Below are positions 27,111 to 35,093 of a stretch of DNA of 64,000 bases, piece by piece. The stretch is from positions 1 through 64,000 of the forward strand of contig NZ_PUBZ01000079.1 in assembly GCF_003205875.1 (NCBI RefSeq), given 5' to 3'. The notes beneath the pieces are model-generated. The model saw only the letters and a list, made by a program, of their open reading frames with translations, was not told the origin of the DNA and did no database searches. Position 1 is the first letter of the stretch, and every line of letters starts with the position of its first letter. The position numbers were made by a program, and so were the translations under genes. Origin of the DNA: Herpetosiphon llansteffanensis. GTDB lineage: Bacteria; Chloroflexota; Chloroflexia; Chloroflexales; Herpetosiphonaceae.

Positions 27111-27998
27111 CTAGCCGCGTTCACGGCGTTTCATCCGCCGATTAAAGAAGCTTTGCAGTGAATCGGCATAGCGTCCATCGGTTTGTAAACTCATATGATC
27201 AACGCCAAGCGCGCGTAGTTCGGCCACGTGGCTTTGATGCTGGGCTTCTGCTTGTTGTTCAAACATGGTGCGTAATTTTTCGTTGCGCAAATCGACAACC
27301 AACTCTTGGCCCGTTTCTGCATCTTGCAAGCGCACCAAGCCAACTTTGGGCAATTTGCGTTCGCGTGGGTCTTCAACCCGCACCGCCACCACATCATGGC
27401 GACGAGCAGTAATCCGCAACGGGCGAATCCAATTGTCCAGCGAACGAAAATCCGAGATGATAAAGACCAAGGCTTTGCCTTCGACGACGTTGTTCAGGTA
27501 ATCTAAGGCTTTGGTAATGTTGGTGCCGCGATGTTTGGGATCGATGGTGAGCAGCGAACGCACAATTTGCATGACGTGGTTGCGGCCTTTGCGTGGCGGC
27601 ACAAAGCGCTCAACTTCTTCGGTAAATAGCAGCATGCCCACGCGATCGTTGTTGCGCACCGCCGAAAAGGCCAACGTTGCGCATAATTCTGCTTCAAGCT
27701 CGCGTTTGAGTTTGCGGGTTGTGCCGAAATCTGCCGAAGCGCTCATATCAACCAGCAGCATCACGGTCATCTCGCGCTCTTCAACAAAGCGTTTGATAAA
27801 CGGACGGCCTGTGCGTGCAGTTACATTCCAATCGATCGCGCGCACATCATCGCCAGGTTCGTATTCGCGAATTTCATCGAACTCAACGCCACGCCCCTTG
27901 AAGCTGCTCATATACATGCCAGCAAACACACCAGTTACCAACTTGGTCGTTTTCAATTCAATGAAGCGCACTTGGCGCATGAGTTCTTGTAAGTTCAT
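27111..27998 (-). CDS. DUF58 domain protein (VWA-like)
   Basis: A 295-residue soluble protein. The DUF58 signature is clear: GRGVEFDEIREYEPGDDVRAIDW, then TGRPFIKRFVEEREM. A VWA-like fold follows with VDMSASADFG, degenerate at MIDAS, and FIISDFRSLDNW. MoxR ATPases and DUF58 proteins act together in metal insertion or complex assembly. It lies directly before the BatD-like gene, whose start is 11 nt beyond this stop. Confidence 0.9.
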   Translation of the reverse strand: MNLQELMRQVRFIELKTTKLVTGVFAGMYMSSFKGRGVEFDEIREYEPGDDVRAIDWNVTARTGRPFIKRFVEEREMTVMLLVDMSASADFGTTRKLKRELEAELCATLAFSAVRNNDRVGMLLFTEEVERFVPPRKGRNHVMQIVRSLLTIDPKHRGTNITKALDYLNNVVEGKALVFIISDFRSLDNWIRPLRITARRHDVVAVRVEDPRERKLPKVGLVRLQDAETGQELVVDLRNEKLRTMFEQQAEAQHQSHVAELRALGVDHMSLQTDGRYADSLQSFFNRRMKRRERG

Positions 27999-28184
27999 GA
28001 TATATCCGCTATTGATCCACGAAGGACACGAAGAGCACGAAGATTGATGTGGCTATGGGCTTTTGGCTATTGAAATTCTTGAGATTCCAAATCATGTTCC
28101 GATAGCCCATAGCCTTCAGCCTGAAGCCATCGTTCCTTTGCATTGAATCCCGATCCCCGATCTCCAAAAACCGATCCCCAACTC
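27999..28184. repeat. Repeat-filled gap inside the MoxR/Bat operon
   Basis: 186 bp with no gene, between moxR and DUF58 genes on the same strand. It includes a CCACGAAGGACACGAAGAGCACGAAG run, an imperfect inverted pair (GGCTATGGGCTTTTGGCTAT / ATAGCCCATAGCC) and CCGATCCCC words. Confidence 0.6.
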
Positions 28185-29162
28185 CTACGGCACGCGCACC
28201 CGATTGAGAATTTGGGCCACCAAGTTTTCCGACGTGATATTTTCTGCTTCTGCTTCGTAGGTTGCAATCAAGCGGTGGCGCAACACATCCAAGGCCATGT
28301 GCTTCACATCGTCGGGCGTGACATACGCGCGGCCTTGCAAGAAGGCAGCACCCTTCGCAGCTAAGGTCATAAAAATAGTTGCCCGTGGCGATGCGCCAAA
28401 TTCAATATAGGGCTTAATTTGGGCCAAGCCATATTGCTCTGGTTTACGGGTGGCAAACACCAAATCCAAAATATAATGTTTGACCCGATCGTCAATATAA
28501 ATTTGATGGAAAATCTTGCGCGCGTTATCAAGCTCTTCGATCGTCATAGTTGTGCTCATGGTAGGCGTGCTTGCCCCAGTCATGCGATTGAGAATTTCGT
28601 ATTCTTCTTCGCGGGTGGGGTAATCGACCACAACTTTGAGCATAAAACGGTCGACTTGCGCTTCTGGCAAGGGGTATGTCCCATCGTTTTCGATGGGGTT
28701 TTGGGTTGCCATCACCAAATATGGGTGCGGCAATTTAAAGGTATCCGAGCCAATCGTCACTTGACGCTCTTGCATCGCTTCGAGCAAGGCACTTTGCACT
28801 TTGGCTGGGGCACGGTTAATTTCGTCGGCCAGCAAAAAGTTGGTAAAAATCGGCCCTTTTTTAATTGAAAAATCGCCAGTGCGTTGATTGTAAATTTGTG
28901 TCCCAATCAAGTCGCCAGGCAACAAATCGGGGGTAAACTGAATCCGTTCAAATTGGGCATGAATCCCTTCGGCCATACTTTTAACCATCAAGGTTTTGGC
29001 CAACCCTGGCACGCCTTCAATTAATAAGTGACCATTGGCCAACAAACCAATCAAGATGCGTTCAGCTAAGGCCCGCTGCCCAACAACAATTTTTCCTACT
29101 TCGCCAACTAGGCTTTGTAAGGCCTCGCCTGCACGGCGTACATCGCTACTATTTGTTTCCAA
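28185..29162 (-). CDS. moxR: MoxR-family AAA+ ATPase
   Basis: A 325-residue AAA_3 ATPase. Walker A GVPGLAKT, the insert FERIQFTPDLLPGDLIGT, Walker B LLADEINRAPAKVQSALLEAM, sensor ATQNPIE and Arg-finger segment EAQVDRFMLKV are all intact. MoxR proteins act as chaperones that assemble or activate complexes with VWA partners. The start is a TTG at 29162: GAGG lies 6 nt before it, and no ATG or GTG lies in frame upstream in reach. First gene of the operon moxR-DUF58-BatD-BatA-BatB-BatC. Confidence 0.92.
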   Translation of the reverse strand: METNSSDVRRAGEALQSLVGEVGKIVVGQRALAERILIGLLANGHLLIEGVPGLAKTLMVKSMAEGIHAQFERIQFTPDLLPGDLIGTQIYNQRTGDFSIKKGPIFTNFLLADEINRAPAKVQSALLEAMQERQVTIGSDTFKLPHPYLVMATQNPIENDGTYPLPEAQVDRFMLKVVVDYPTREEEYEILNRMTGASTPTMSTTMTIEELDNARKIFHQIYIDDRVKHYILDLVFATRKPEQYGLAQIKPYIEFGASPRATIFMTLAAKGAAFLQGRAYVTPDDVKHMALDVLRHRLIATYEAEAENITSENLVAQILNRVRVP

Positions 29163-29210
29163 GGTGAACCTCGCACGTCAACAACGGGTAGCCCAAGCTT
29201 TCTGTTGTGG

Positions 29211-29219
29211 ATAATACCA
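29211..29219 (-). promoter_or_regulatory. Extended -10 promoter for the moxR operon
   Basis: On the minus strand TGG-TATTAT, 49 nt before the TTG start of moxR. The -35 is unclear. The rest of 29163-29475, divergent from the cupredoxin gene, shows only a GGTTAATACCTGATACC half-palindrome and a possible opposite TGG-TATACT. Confidence 0.5.
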
Positions 29220-29394
29220 TAACCTTGGGCCAAAAACCTGCTTTTTTAGCTGCGTTTAAGCCAATTCTCACCATAGTTAAGCTATGAAGAAACGATGAAG
29301 CTGCGCAGGCTTAACCCAAGCCAGAAAAATAGCAAAGCAAGCGGCCCAATCGAGACAATCAGGTTAATACCTGATACCCAGCCCCATGGGGGGA

Positions 29395-29403
29395 TGGTAT
29401 ACT
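29395..29403 (+). promoter_or_regulatory. Possible extended -10 for the cupredoxin gene
   Basis: TGG-TATACT (TATACT at 29398-29403), 73 nt before the GTG start. No good -35. Confidence 0.4.
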
Positions 29404-29475
29404 CAATTTGAGCCTTCCAGCCGTTGCCATAACGCCAACGGTTGTTTTAATGATAACACTTGAAAGGATGCTTCT

Positions 29476-29958
29476 GTGAAGAAGTTGAGTTTTGCACTCT
29501 TGCTCGTCGTATCGCTGACTTTAGCCGCTTGTGGCGAAGAAAAAGCAACTCCAGCCCCAACGACAAATAACGGCGCTGCAACCAGCGCACCAAGCACCGG
29601 GGGCGGTAGCTCAGCAATTACCATCGATGCTGCTGATGGTGGCACCTTGGCCTATAAAACCACTGCTGTTGAAGCAGCTGCTGGCGAAGTAACCGTCACT
29701 TTCAACAACCCAGGCGCTTTGGCCCACAATGTGGTTATTGTTAAAACTGGCGACGAACAACCAGCCGTTGATGCCTCAATGGCTTCAGCTCCTGATTTCT
29801 TGCCACCAGCCGACAAATCGTTGGGCCATAGCAAAACGATTGCAACTGGCGCAAGCGATACCTTTACCGTCAGCCTGCAACCAGGTACCTATAGCTTTAT
29901 CTGTACCTATCCTGCCCACTACACGGCTGGCATGAAGGGTACGTTGACCGTCAAATAA
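29476..29958 (+). CDS. Plastocyanin/azurin-like cupredoxin lipoprotein
   Basis: A 160-residue type-1 copper protein. A lipoprotein signal (LTLAAC, Cys19) and a Ser/Thr/Pro/Gly linker (about 25-46) are followed by a cupredoxin domain. Copper ligands are visible as His84 (ALAHNVVI), Cys143, His148 and Met153 (CTYPAHYTAGMKG). It probably carries electrons between membrane complexes outside the cytoplasm; auracyanins of Chloroflexus are relatives in function. GTG start at 29476 with AAGGA 8 nt upstream. Single gene, followed by a C/G-rich palindrome. Confidence 0.93.
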   Translation: MKKLSFALLLVVSLTLAACGEEKATPAPTTNNGAATSAPSTGGGSSAITIDAADGGTLAYKTTAVEAAAGEVTVTFNNPGALAHNVVIVKTGDEQPAVDASMASAPDFLPPADKSLGHSKTIATGASDTFTVSLQPGTYSFICTYPAHYTAGMKGTLTVK

Positions 29959-29983
29959 GCAACGAGCCAAGTCGGTAGTTTAA

Positions 29984-30120
29984 GCTCCCCTCACCCCAAC
30001 CCCTCTCCCGTCCGACGGGCGAGGGGCTTTAATCACGTGGTTCTCCTGCAATTCGTTGGTGAAACACGGATGCTCCCCCTCGCCCGCGTCTAGTGGGAGA
30101 GGGGGCTGGGGGGTGAGGGC
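29984..30120. repeat. C/G-rich palindromic repeat (inverted copy)
   Basis: Left arm CCCCTCACCCCAACCCCTCTCCC and right arm GGGAGAGGGGGCTGGGGGGTGAGGG, with two inner hairpins (GTCCGACGGGCGAGGGG and CCCCCTCGCCCGCGTC). Same family as 18430-18555 but in opposite orientation, including the central CGTGGTTCT word. It may also act as a terminator for the cupredoxin gene. Confidence 0.75.
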
Positions 30121-30221
30121 ATGGGTTACAGCAGTCATTTTGCCGATTCTTAACCTCGATATGACCAACACTTAACAATTGGCTACTACCCTACAAGCTG
30201 TATAGTTTGTGGAGTGTGGCT

Positions 30222-31301
30222 GTGCTACAACGATTTCTTTTGCTTTGCTGCCTATTGACGCTGGCTGGCTGTGGTGCAAACACCGCCCAACCAACGGCTA
30301 CAAGCCTCCCCGCGACAGCGACTCCCCCACCAACGACCTTCGCGCAAACAACTCCGTCGCCAGTGCTAACCGCCAACCCTGCGTTGCGCGGCTCAATCGT
30401 GATCGATGGTTCTTCTACGGTGTTTCCAATTACCGAAGCAATTGCGCGAGATTTTGCCCTGATTGCGCCCAACGTTCAGGTGCAATTAGGGGTGAGTGGC
30501 ACTGGTGGCGGGTTTAAAAAGTTTTGTGCTGGCGAAACGGCAATCTCCGATGCTTCGCGCCCAATCAAACAGAGCGAAGCCGCCGAGTGTGCCGCCAATC
30601 AGATTGATTTTGTGGAAATTCCAGTGGCCTTTGATGGCCTTTCGTTAGTTACCAACCCCAATAATACATGGCTCGAATGTATTACACTGGCTGAGCTGAA
30701 CACACTTTGGCAACCAGCAGCAACCAAGAGCATCACTTCTTGGCAGATGGTGCGTTCGACTTGGCCAACAACGACCGTGCAATTGTATGGCGCTGGCCAA
30801 GATTCAGGGACGTTCGATTATTTTACCAGCGCGATTGTTGGCACCGAAGGCTCAAGCCGCAGCGATGTGATCAGCAGCGAAGACGATTATCTGATTGCGC
30901 AAGATATTGCTGGCAACCCCAACGGCTTGGGTTATTTCGGCTATGCCTACTACCGCGAATACCAAGATCGCTTGAAATTGGTCGCAATTGATGCAGGCAA
31001 TGGCTGTGTGTTGCCTTCCGAGCAAACAATTGCTGATGGCTCATATCAGCCGCTCTCACGGCCAATTTTTATCTATGTTCGCGCCGATGCCTTGGATCGG
31101 GCCGAAGTTGCGGCATTTGTCGATTTTTACCTGAGCGATTTGCCGCGTGTGGTGGCTGCGGTGAAATATGTGCCCTTGCCAAGCCGCGCTTATCAATTTG
31201 CCCAAGAACGAGTGCAACAACGCAAACTTGGCTCGATGTTCGAGGGTGGCTCACAAATTGGGGTTTCGATTGAACGCTTGCTTGAGCTAGAGGGAGAATA
31301 G
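30222..31301 (+). CDS. PstS-like phosphate-binding lipoprotein
   Basis: A 359-residue periplasmic-binding protein. The lipoprotein signal [11 protein letters not shown] and a Thr/Pro-rich linker precede a PBP fold starting [19 protein letters not shown], with [16 protein letters not shown] and [11 protein letters not shown], the phosphate-binding motifs of PstS. GTG at 30222 has GGAG 7 nt upstream; GTG at 30216 and TTG at 30207 are less likely. No pstC, pstA or pstB is adjacent. Instead a sensor kinase starts 2 nt after its stop and a receiver follows, so the protein may feed a ligand signal to the kinase rather than a transporter (inference). Confidence 0.87.
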   Translation: MLQRFLLLCCLLTLAGCGANTAQPTATSLPATATPPPTTFAQTTPSPVLTANPALRGSIVIDGSSTVFPITEAIARDFALIAPNVQVQLGVSGTGGGFKKFCAGETAISDASRPIKQSEAAECAANQIDFVEIPVAFDGLSLVTNPNNTWLECITLAELNTLWQPAATKSITSWQMVRSTWPTTTVQLYGAGQDSGTFDYFTSAIVGTEGSSRSDVISSEDDYLIAQDIAGNPNGLGYFGYAYYREYQDRLKLVAIDAGNGCVLPSEQTIADGSYQPLSRPIFIYVRADALDRAEVAAFVDFYLSDLPRVVAAVKYVPLPSRAYQFAQERVQQRKLGSMFEGGSQIGVSIERLLELEGE

Positions 31302-31303
31302 CA

Positions 31304-32977
31304 ATGCGGCTTTCGTTCCGAACAAAATTGCTTGGCTCAATTGCCCTCGATTTGGCCCTGATGATCGCCTTGGGCATTTTTGCGTTAAACGGCTTTAGCA
31401 GCGTTTTTCAAAAAGCCTCGATGATCGAACAAATTACGATTCCTTCGCTCGATTTGAGCGATCGAATTAATTTTATTAGCACCAAATATCATGCCTTGCA
31501 ACTTGAATATATTATCAACAACAGTGTTGCTGATAAAGCCCGTATCGAAGGCGAAATGCAAGCGCTTGAGCAAGATATGCAGGCTGCCTTTACTGCATAC
31601 CAACAGCTTGATACCACAATGGTCGAAGGCGAAACTCTCAACGCTGTCTCGATGGCGTGGCAGCGCTTTGTCCAAGCGACCAATGAGCAATTTTTGCCAA
31701 CCGCACGGCTCGGCAATACTGGCAGTGTTCAGCCAGTGCTCAATCGGCTCAATCCCTACTACGAAGATGTGCTGAGCGCAACCGATATTTTGGGTCAGCT
31801 GAGCCAAAATCAAGCGAACAACGCCTTAGCTTCGGTCGGCCAAACCTTTGAATCATCGCGCTTGGTGATTTATGGCCAAATTGCCTTTACCGTGCTGCTC
31901 TCAGGTGCGATTGGCTTGTTGCTAGCGACTCGGACTGCGCGGCGGATTCGTAAGTTGACCGATGCCACGGTAGCGGTAGCTGGTGGCGACCTTGAGCGCA
32001 TGGTTCAAGTTGGTGGCGGCGACGAACTGCAAACCTTGGCCAACAATTTCAACAGCATGGTACGTAGCCTGCGCGAGCATCGCGATATGTTGGAGCTGCG
32101 TAATGCTGAGCTGGCCGAAAGTTTGTATGTGCAGCAACAACTGACCGAGGATATTATTCGGCGCAAACAGGCCGAGGAAACTGCTTTGCGCGCTCAGGCA
32201 GCGGCAGAAGCTGCCAGCCAAGCCAAAAGCATGTTTGTGGCAACCATGAGCCACGAATTGCGCACGCCGTTGAACGCAATTTTGGGCTATACCCAGTTGC
32301 TGCATCTTGGAGCCAAAGCCCGTGGCCAAGACGATGTGTTGCCGCAGCTAGAGCGGATTCGCTTGGCTGGCAAACATCTGCTGACGCTGGTTTCGAATGT
32401 GCTCGACTTCTCCAAAATTGAGCATGGCAAGATGAATCTTGATCTTGGCGAGGTGCAGCTTGCCAGCTTGGTTGATGAAGTGATGGGGATTGTGCAGCCG
32501 CTTGCTGAAGCTCGCTTTGATCAGCTCAAAACAGATTTTGCAAGTAACAGCGTGCTTTACAGCGATGCTGGCAAAATTCGCCAAATTTTATTCAACCTGC
32601 TGAGTAACGCGATTAAATTTACCGAAGCTGGCACCGTTACCCTGCGCGTGTGGGATGAACAGCGAGCCAACGAGCCATGGCTGGTTTTTGCAGTCAGCGA
32701 TACGGGCATTGGCATGGCTCCTGATCAATTACGGCGCTTATTCAAGCCATTTGTCCAAGCAGACGAATCGACAACCCGCACCTATGGCGGGACTGGTTTG
32801 GGCTTGGCGCTGAGTCAGCAACTTGCAGCGATGCTTGGTGGCACAATCAACGTCGAAAGCTGCCCCAATGTTGGCTCGACCTTTACATTGCAAATACCTG
32901 TTCAATGCCCAACGCAATCGGAATCGACCTTGATGATGGCAGCATCGCCATTGGTTAGTTCGAACGTTGTGGCCTGA
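31304..32977 (+). CDS. Membrane sensor histidine kinase (4HB-HAMP-HisKA-HATPase)
   Basis: A 557-residue kinase. TM1 is at about 9-30, then an extracytoplasmic four-helix-bundle-like sensor of about 155 residues, TM2 at about 188-208, HAMP (about 209-262), coiled coil, HisKA with MSHELRTPLN (His317), and HATPase_c with N-box ILFNLLSNAIKF, G1 VSDTGIGM, F-box and G2 GGTGLGLALSQQL. All catalytic motifs are intact. Its start lies 2 nt after the PstS-like stop and it is followed by a receiver-only protein, forming a ligand-kinase-receiver unit. Confidence 0.93.
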   Translation: MRLSFRTKLLGSIALDLALMIALGIFALNGFSSVFQKASMIEQITIPSLDLSDRINFISTKYHALQLEYIINNSVADKARIEGEMQALEQDMQAAFTAYQQLDTTMVEGETLNAVSMAWQRFVQATNEQFLPTARLGNTGSVQPVLNRLNPYYEDVLSATDILGQLSQNQANNALASVGQTFESSRLVIYGQIAFTVLLSGAIGLLLATRTARRIRKLTDATVAVAGGDLERMVQVGGGDELQTLANNFNSMVRSLREHRDMLELRNAELAESLYVQQQLTEDIIRRKQAEETALRAQAAAEAASQAKSMFVATMSHELRTPLNAILGYTQLLHLGAKARGQDDVLPQLERIRLAGKHLLTLVSNVLDFSKIEHGKMNLDLGEVQLASLVDEVMGIVQPLAEARFDQLKTDFASNSVLYSDAGKIRQILFNLLSNAIKFTEAGTVTLRVWDEQRANEPWLVFAVSDTGIGMAPDQLRRLFKPFVQADESTTRTYGGTGLGLALSQQLAAMLGGTINVESCPNVGSTFTLQIPVQCPTQSESTLMMAASPLVSSNVVA

Positions 32978-33003
32978 TACCCAACCAACTTAGGAGGCTT
33001 CCC

Positions 33004-33396
33004 ATGGGGATGATTTTAGTTGTTGATGATAATGGCGATAACCGCTTCTTGCTCCAACAAATGTTATCGTTGAATGGCTATAGCGTGATTAGCGCCGTCA
33101 ATGGCCAAGATGCGCTGGATAAAGTGCACAACACAACTCCCGATTTGGTGTTGATGGATATGGCGATGCCAGTTAAGGATGGTTGGACGGCAACCGCCGA
33201 ATTAAAAGCCGAAAGCCGCTACTCGCATATTCCGGTGATTGCGGTGACTGGCCATACAACCTACAACGAGCTATCGCGAGCCACTGCTGCTGGTTGTGTC
33301 GATCATCTTGAAAAACCCATTGACTATGAAGTTTTAGTCAATAAAGTGGCCCAATATCTAAAAAAAAATGAAAAACAGTTGGCGTTAGGCGCATAG
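33004..33396 (+). CDS. Single-domain response regulator
   Basis: A 130-residue CheY-like receiver. Acidic pocket Asp8-Asp9, phospho-acceptor Asp52 (LVLMDMAMP), Thr in VTGHT and Lys in LEKPID are all present. No output domain, so it probably passes phosphate on or works by protein contact. GGAGG is 6 nt before the ATG. It follows the kinase by 26 nt and is its likely substrate. Confidence 0.93.
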   Translation: MGMILVVDDNGDNRFLLQQMLSLNGYSVISAVNGQDALDKVHNTTPDLVLMDMAMPVKDGWTATAELKAESRYSHIPVIAVTGHTTYNELSRATAAGCVDHLEKPIDYEVLVNKVAQYLKKNEKQLALGA

Positions 33397-33421
33397 CGCT
33401 GTTTGAGCCAATTGCCGCTGG

Positions 33422-33448
33422 CCCTGTCACGCGTGTGATAGGGTCTTT
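33422..33448 (+). terminator. Hairpin terminator after the receiver gene
   Basis: CCCTGTCAC (33422-33430) pairs with GTGATAGGG (33435-33443) around GCGT, followed by TCTTT. Confidence 0.6.
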
Positions 33449-33459
33449 GGCGTGTGCTC

Positions 33460-33468
33460 TGCTATACT
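33460..33468 (+). promoter_or_regulatory. Extended -10 promoter for MTA phosphorylase
   Basis: TGC-TATACT (TATACT 33463-33468), 28 nt before the ATG. No -35 of quality. Confidence 0.5.
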
Positions 33469-33495
33469 AGGCCAATATACATCAGGAGGTAGTGT

Positions 33496-34356
33496 ATGGA
33501 ACCAATTAGCATTGGAATTATTGGCGGTAGTGGGCTTTATGCGATGGAAGCATTGACCGACCGCAGCGAAATACAACTCACTACGCCATTTGGCGAACCC
33601 AGCGATGCAGTGATTGTCGGCAATTTGGCAGGCCAACGGGTGGCCTTTTTGCCGCGTCATGGTCGTGGCCATCGTTATACGCCTTCAGAAGTTCCCTATC
33701 GGGCCAATATTCATGCGCTCAAACAATTGGGCGTGCGTTTTATTTTAGGCGTTAGTGCTGTTGGCAGTTTACGCGAGGAACTCGTGCCAGGCCATTTGGT
33801 CATTCCTGATCAAGCGATTGATCGGACGAAGGGTGTACGCCCAGCGACCTTTTTTGGCGAAGGGATTGTGGCGCATGTGGCATTTGGTGATCCAGTTTGC
33901 CCGCATCTGAGCGCGTTAGTGCGTAAGGCGGCGCATGCTGCAAGCGGCACAACCGTGCATGATGGCGGGACCTATTGTTGTATGGAAGGGCCACAGTTTT
34001 CGACCAAAGCTGAGTCGGAGCTATATCGCAGTTGGGGTTGCTCGATTATTGGCATGACCTTATTGCCAGAGGCCAAGCTTGCTCGTGAGGCCGAAATTGC
34101 CTATGCCAACCTTTCGTTAGTAACCGATTACGATTGCTGGCATCCTGATCACGATAATGTAACGGCGGCGATGGTTGTTGAGACTATTAACCGCAATGTG
34201 GCCGCAGCCCAAAACACGATTGCAGCCTTGATTCCGTTGATTGATCCAGCGGCAGTTTATCCTGCGCATTCAGCATTGGCGCATGCAGTGATGACGGCTC
34301 CTGAGACAATTCCAGTTGCGGCGCGCGAACGCGTAGCCTTGCTCTATCGCGGTTAG
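33496..34356 (+). CDS. mtnP: S-methyl-5'-thioadenosine phosphorylase
   Basis: A 286-residue trimeric phosphorylase of the MTAP/PNP-II family. [10 protein letters not shown] at the N-terminus, phosphate-binding [20 protein letters not shown] (54-73), the substrate-binding [21 protein letters not shown] and [19 protein letters not shown] are diagnostic. It releases adenine and methylthioribose-1-phosphate from methylthioadenosine in methionine salvage; some relatives act on inosine or guanosine. GGAGG lies 7 nt before the ATG at 33496. Confidence 0.93.
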   Translation: MEPISIGIIGGSGLYAMEALTDRSEIQLTTPFGEPSDAVIVGNLAGQRVAFLPRHGRGHRYTPSEVPYRANIHALKQLGVRFILGVSAVGSLREELVPGHLVIPDQAIDRTKGVRPATFFGEGIVAHVAFGDPVCPHLSALVRKAAHAASGTTVHDGGTYCCMEGPQFSTKAESELYRSWGCSIIGMTLLPEAKLAREAEIAYANLSLVTDYDCWHPDHDNVTAAMVVETINRNVAAAQNTIAALIPLIDPAAVYPAHSALAHAVMTAPETIPVAARERVALLYRG

Positions 34357-34399
34357 ACTGAGTTTGGATCAGTGAATGACTGAAAGTAGCTGGTTAAAT

Positions 34400-34431
34400 A
34401 CAGAACCAGCACCGATTGGTGCTGGTTCTGT
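34400..34431. terminator. Perfect 14-bp hairpin, first copy
   Basis: ACAGAACCAGCACC (34400-34413), loop GATT, and GGTGCTGGTTCTGT (34418-34431). It ends the leftward Flp pilin gene and the rightward MTA phosphorylase gene. The second copy (34785-34816) has loop AATC, the reverse complement. Confidence 0.85.
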
Positions 34432-34451
34432 AGGTTCTTCAGGAAGAAGAA

Positions 34452-34607
34452 CTAGTTCAAGGCGCTAGCGACGGTACCCAATTTGTTGTTGACGTTGCGG
34501 CCAAGCAAGGTCAAAACAGCAATAACGACGATAGCGATCAAGGCGAGGATCAAAGCGTATTCAACCAAGCCTTGGCCTTCTTCTTTAGCAAAAAATGAAC
34601 GAAACAT
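34452..34607 (-). CDS. Flp/Fap-type pilin, copy 1
   Basis: A 51-residue pilin precursor, too short for common ORF cut-offs. MFRSFFAKEEG is a short leader; the prepilin peptidase site lies before QGLVEYALIL (Glu at +5 after the Gly), followed by a hydrophobic helix ALIAIVVIAVLTLL and the tail GRNVNNKLGTVASALN. AGGAG is 8 nt before the ATG. Flp pilins are assembled by Tad secretion systems into adhesive fibres; no tad genes are in the window. Identical in protein sequence to copy 2. Confidence 0.92.
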   Translation of the reverse strand: MFRSFFAKEEGQGLVEYALILALIAIVVIAVLTLLGRNVNNKLGTVASALN

Positions 34608-34650
34608 TGCGGTATCTCCTTACGAGAAAGAAAATAATTACGATGTGAGC

Positions 34651-34679
34651 ATCATATTCGACCCGAGCCTGAACGACAA
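34651..34679 (-). promoter_or_regulatory. Promoter of pilin copy 1
   Basis: On the minus strand TTGTCG (34674-34679), 17 nt, TATGAT (34651-34656), 44 nt before the pilin ATG. Confidence 0.7.
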
Positions 34680-34784
34680 TAGGATGTTGGTACTATCGAT
34701 CAGGGTGGGTTTCAATCACCATGGGTTATGATCAAATTGTGGGGGATTAATTGAGGTTGAGGTGGTGTAAACAAGTCGTTAAAT

Positions 34785-34816
34785 ACAGAACCAGCACCAA
34801 TCGGTGCTGGTTCTGT
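34785..34816. terminator. Perfect 14-bp hairpin, second copy
   Basis: Same 14-bp arms as 34400-34431 but with loop AATC rather than GATT. Terminates pilin copy 2. Confidence 0.85.
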
Positions 34817-34836
34817 AGGTTCTTCAGGAAGAAGAA

Positions 34837-34992
34837 CTAGTTCAAGGCGCTAGCGACGGTACCCAATTTGTTGTTGACGTTGCGGCCAAGCAAGGTCAAA
34901 ACAGCAATAACGACGATAGCGATCAAGGCGAGGATCAAAGCGTACTCGACCAAGCCTTGGCCTTCTTCTTTAGCAAAAAATGAACGAAACAT
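34837..34992 (-). CDS. Flp/Fap-type pilin, copy 2
   Basis: A 51-residue pilin identical in protein sequence to the copy at 34452-34607, differing by two silent bases (GAG TAC against GAA TAC codon context). Same leader, Gly/Gln processing site, Glu at +5, hydrophobic helix and ribosome-binding site. Its own promoter and terminator are duplicated with it, so each copy is an independent transcription unit. Confidence 0.92.
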   Translation of the reverse strand: MFRSFFAKEEGQGLVEYALILALIAIVVIAVLTLLGRNVNNKLGTVASALN

Positions 34993-35035
34993 TGCGGTAT
35001 CTCCTTACGAGAAAGAAAATAATTACGATGTGAGC

Positions 35036-35064
35036 ATCATATTCGACCCGAGCCTGAACGACAA
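35036..35064 (-). promoter_or_regulatory. Promoter of pilin copy 2
   Basis: TTGTCG, 17 nt, TATGAT on the minus strand, duplicated with the gene. Confidence 0.7.
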
Positions 35065-35093
35065 TAGGATGTTAGTACTATCGTTAGGGGTGA

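Larger units (their letters stand above)
34391..34699. repeat. Tandem duplication unit, copy 1 (pilin, promoter and hairpin)
   Basis: About 308 bp including hairpin, Flp pilin gene and promoter, repeated with an offset of 385 bp at 34776-35084. Only a few point differences are seen, two silent in the pilin and the inverted hairpin loop. Confidence 0.85.

Noticed and set aside
30179-30206. TTGGCT, 16 nt, TATAGT promoter before the PstS-like gene
   Set aside because: The predicted start would fall inside the SD sequence, leaving an implausible leader; kept out of the list.
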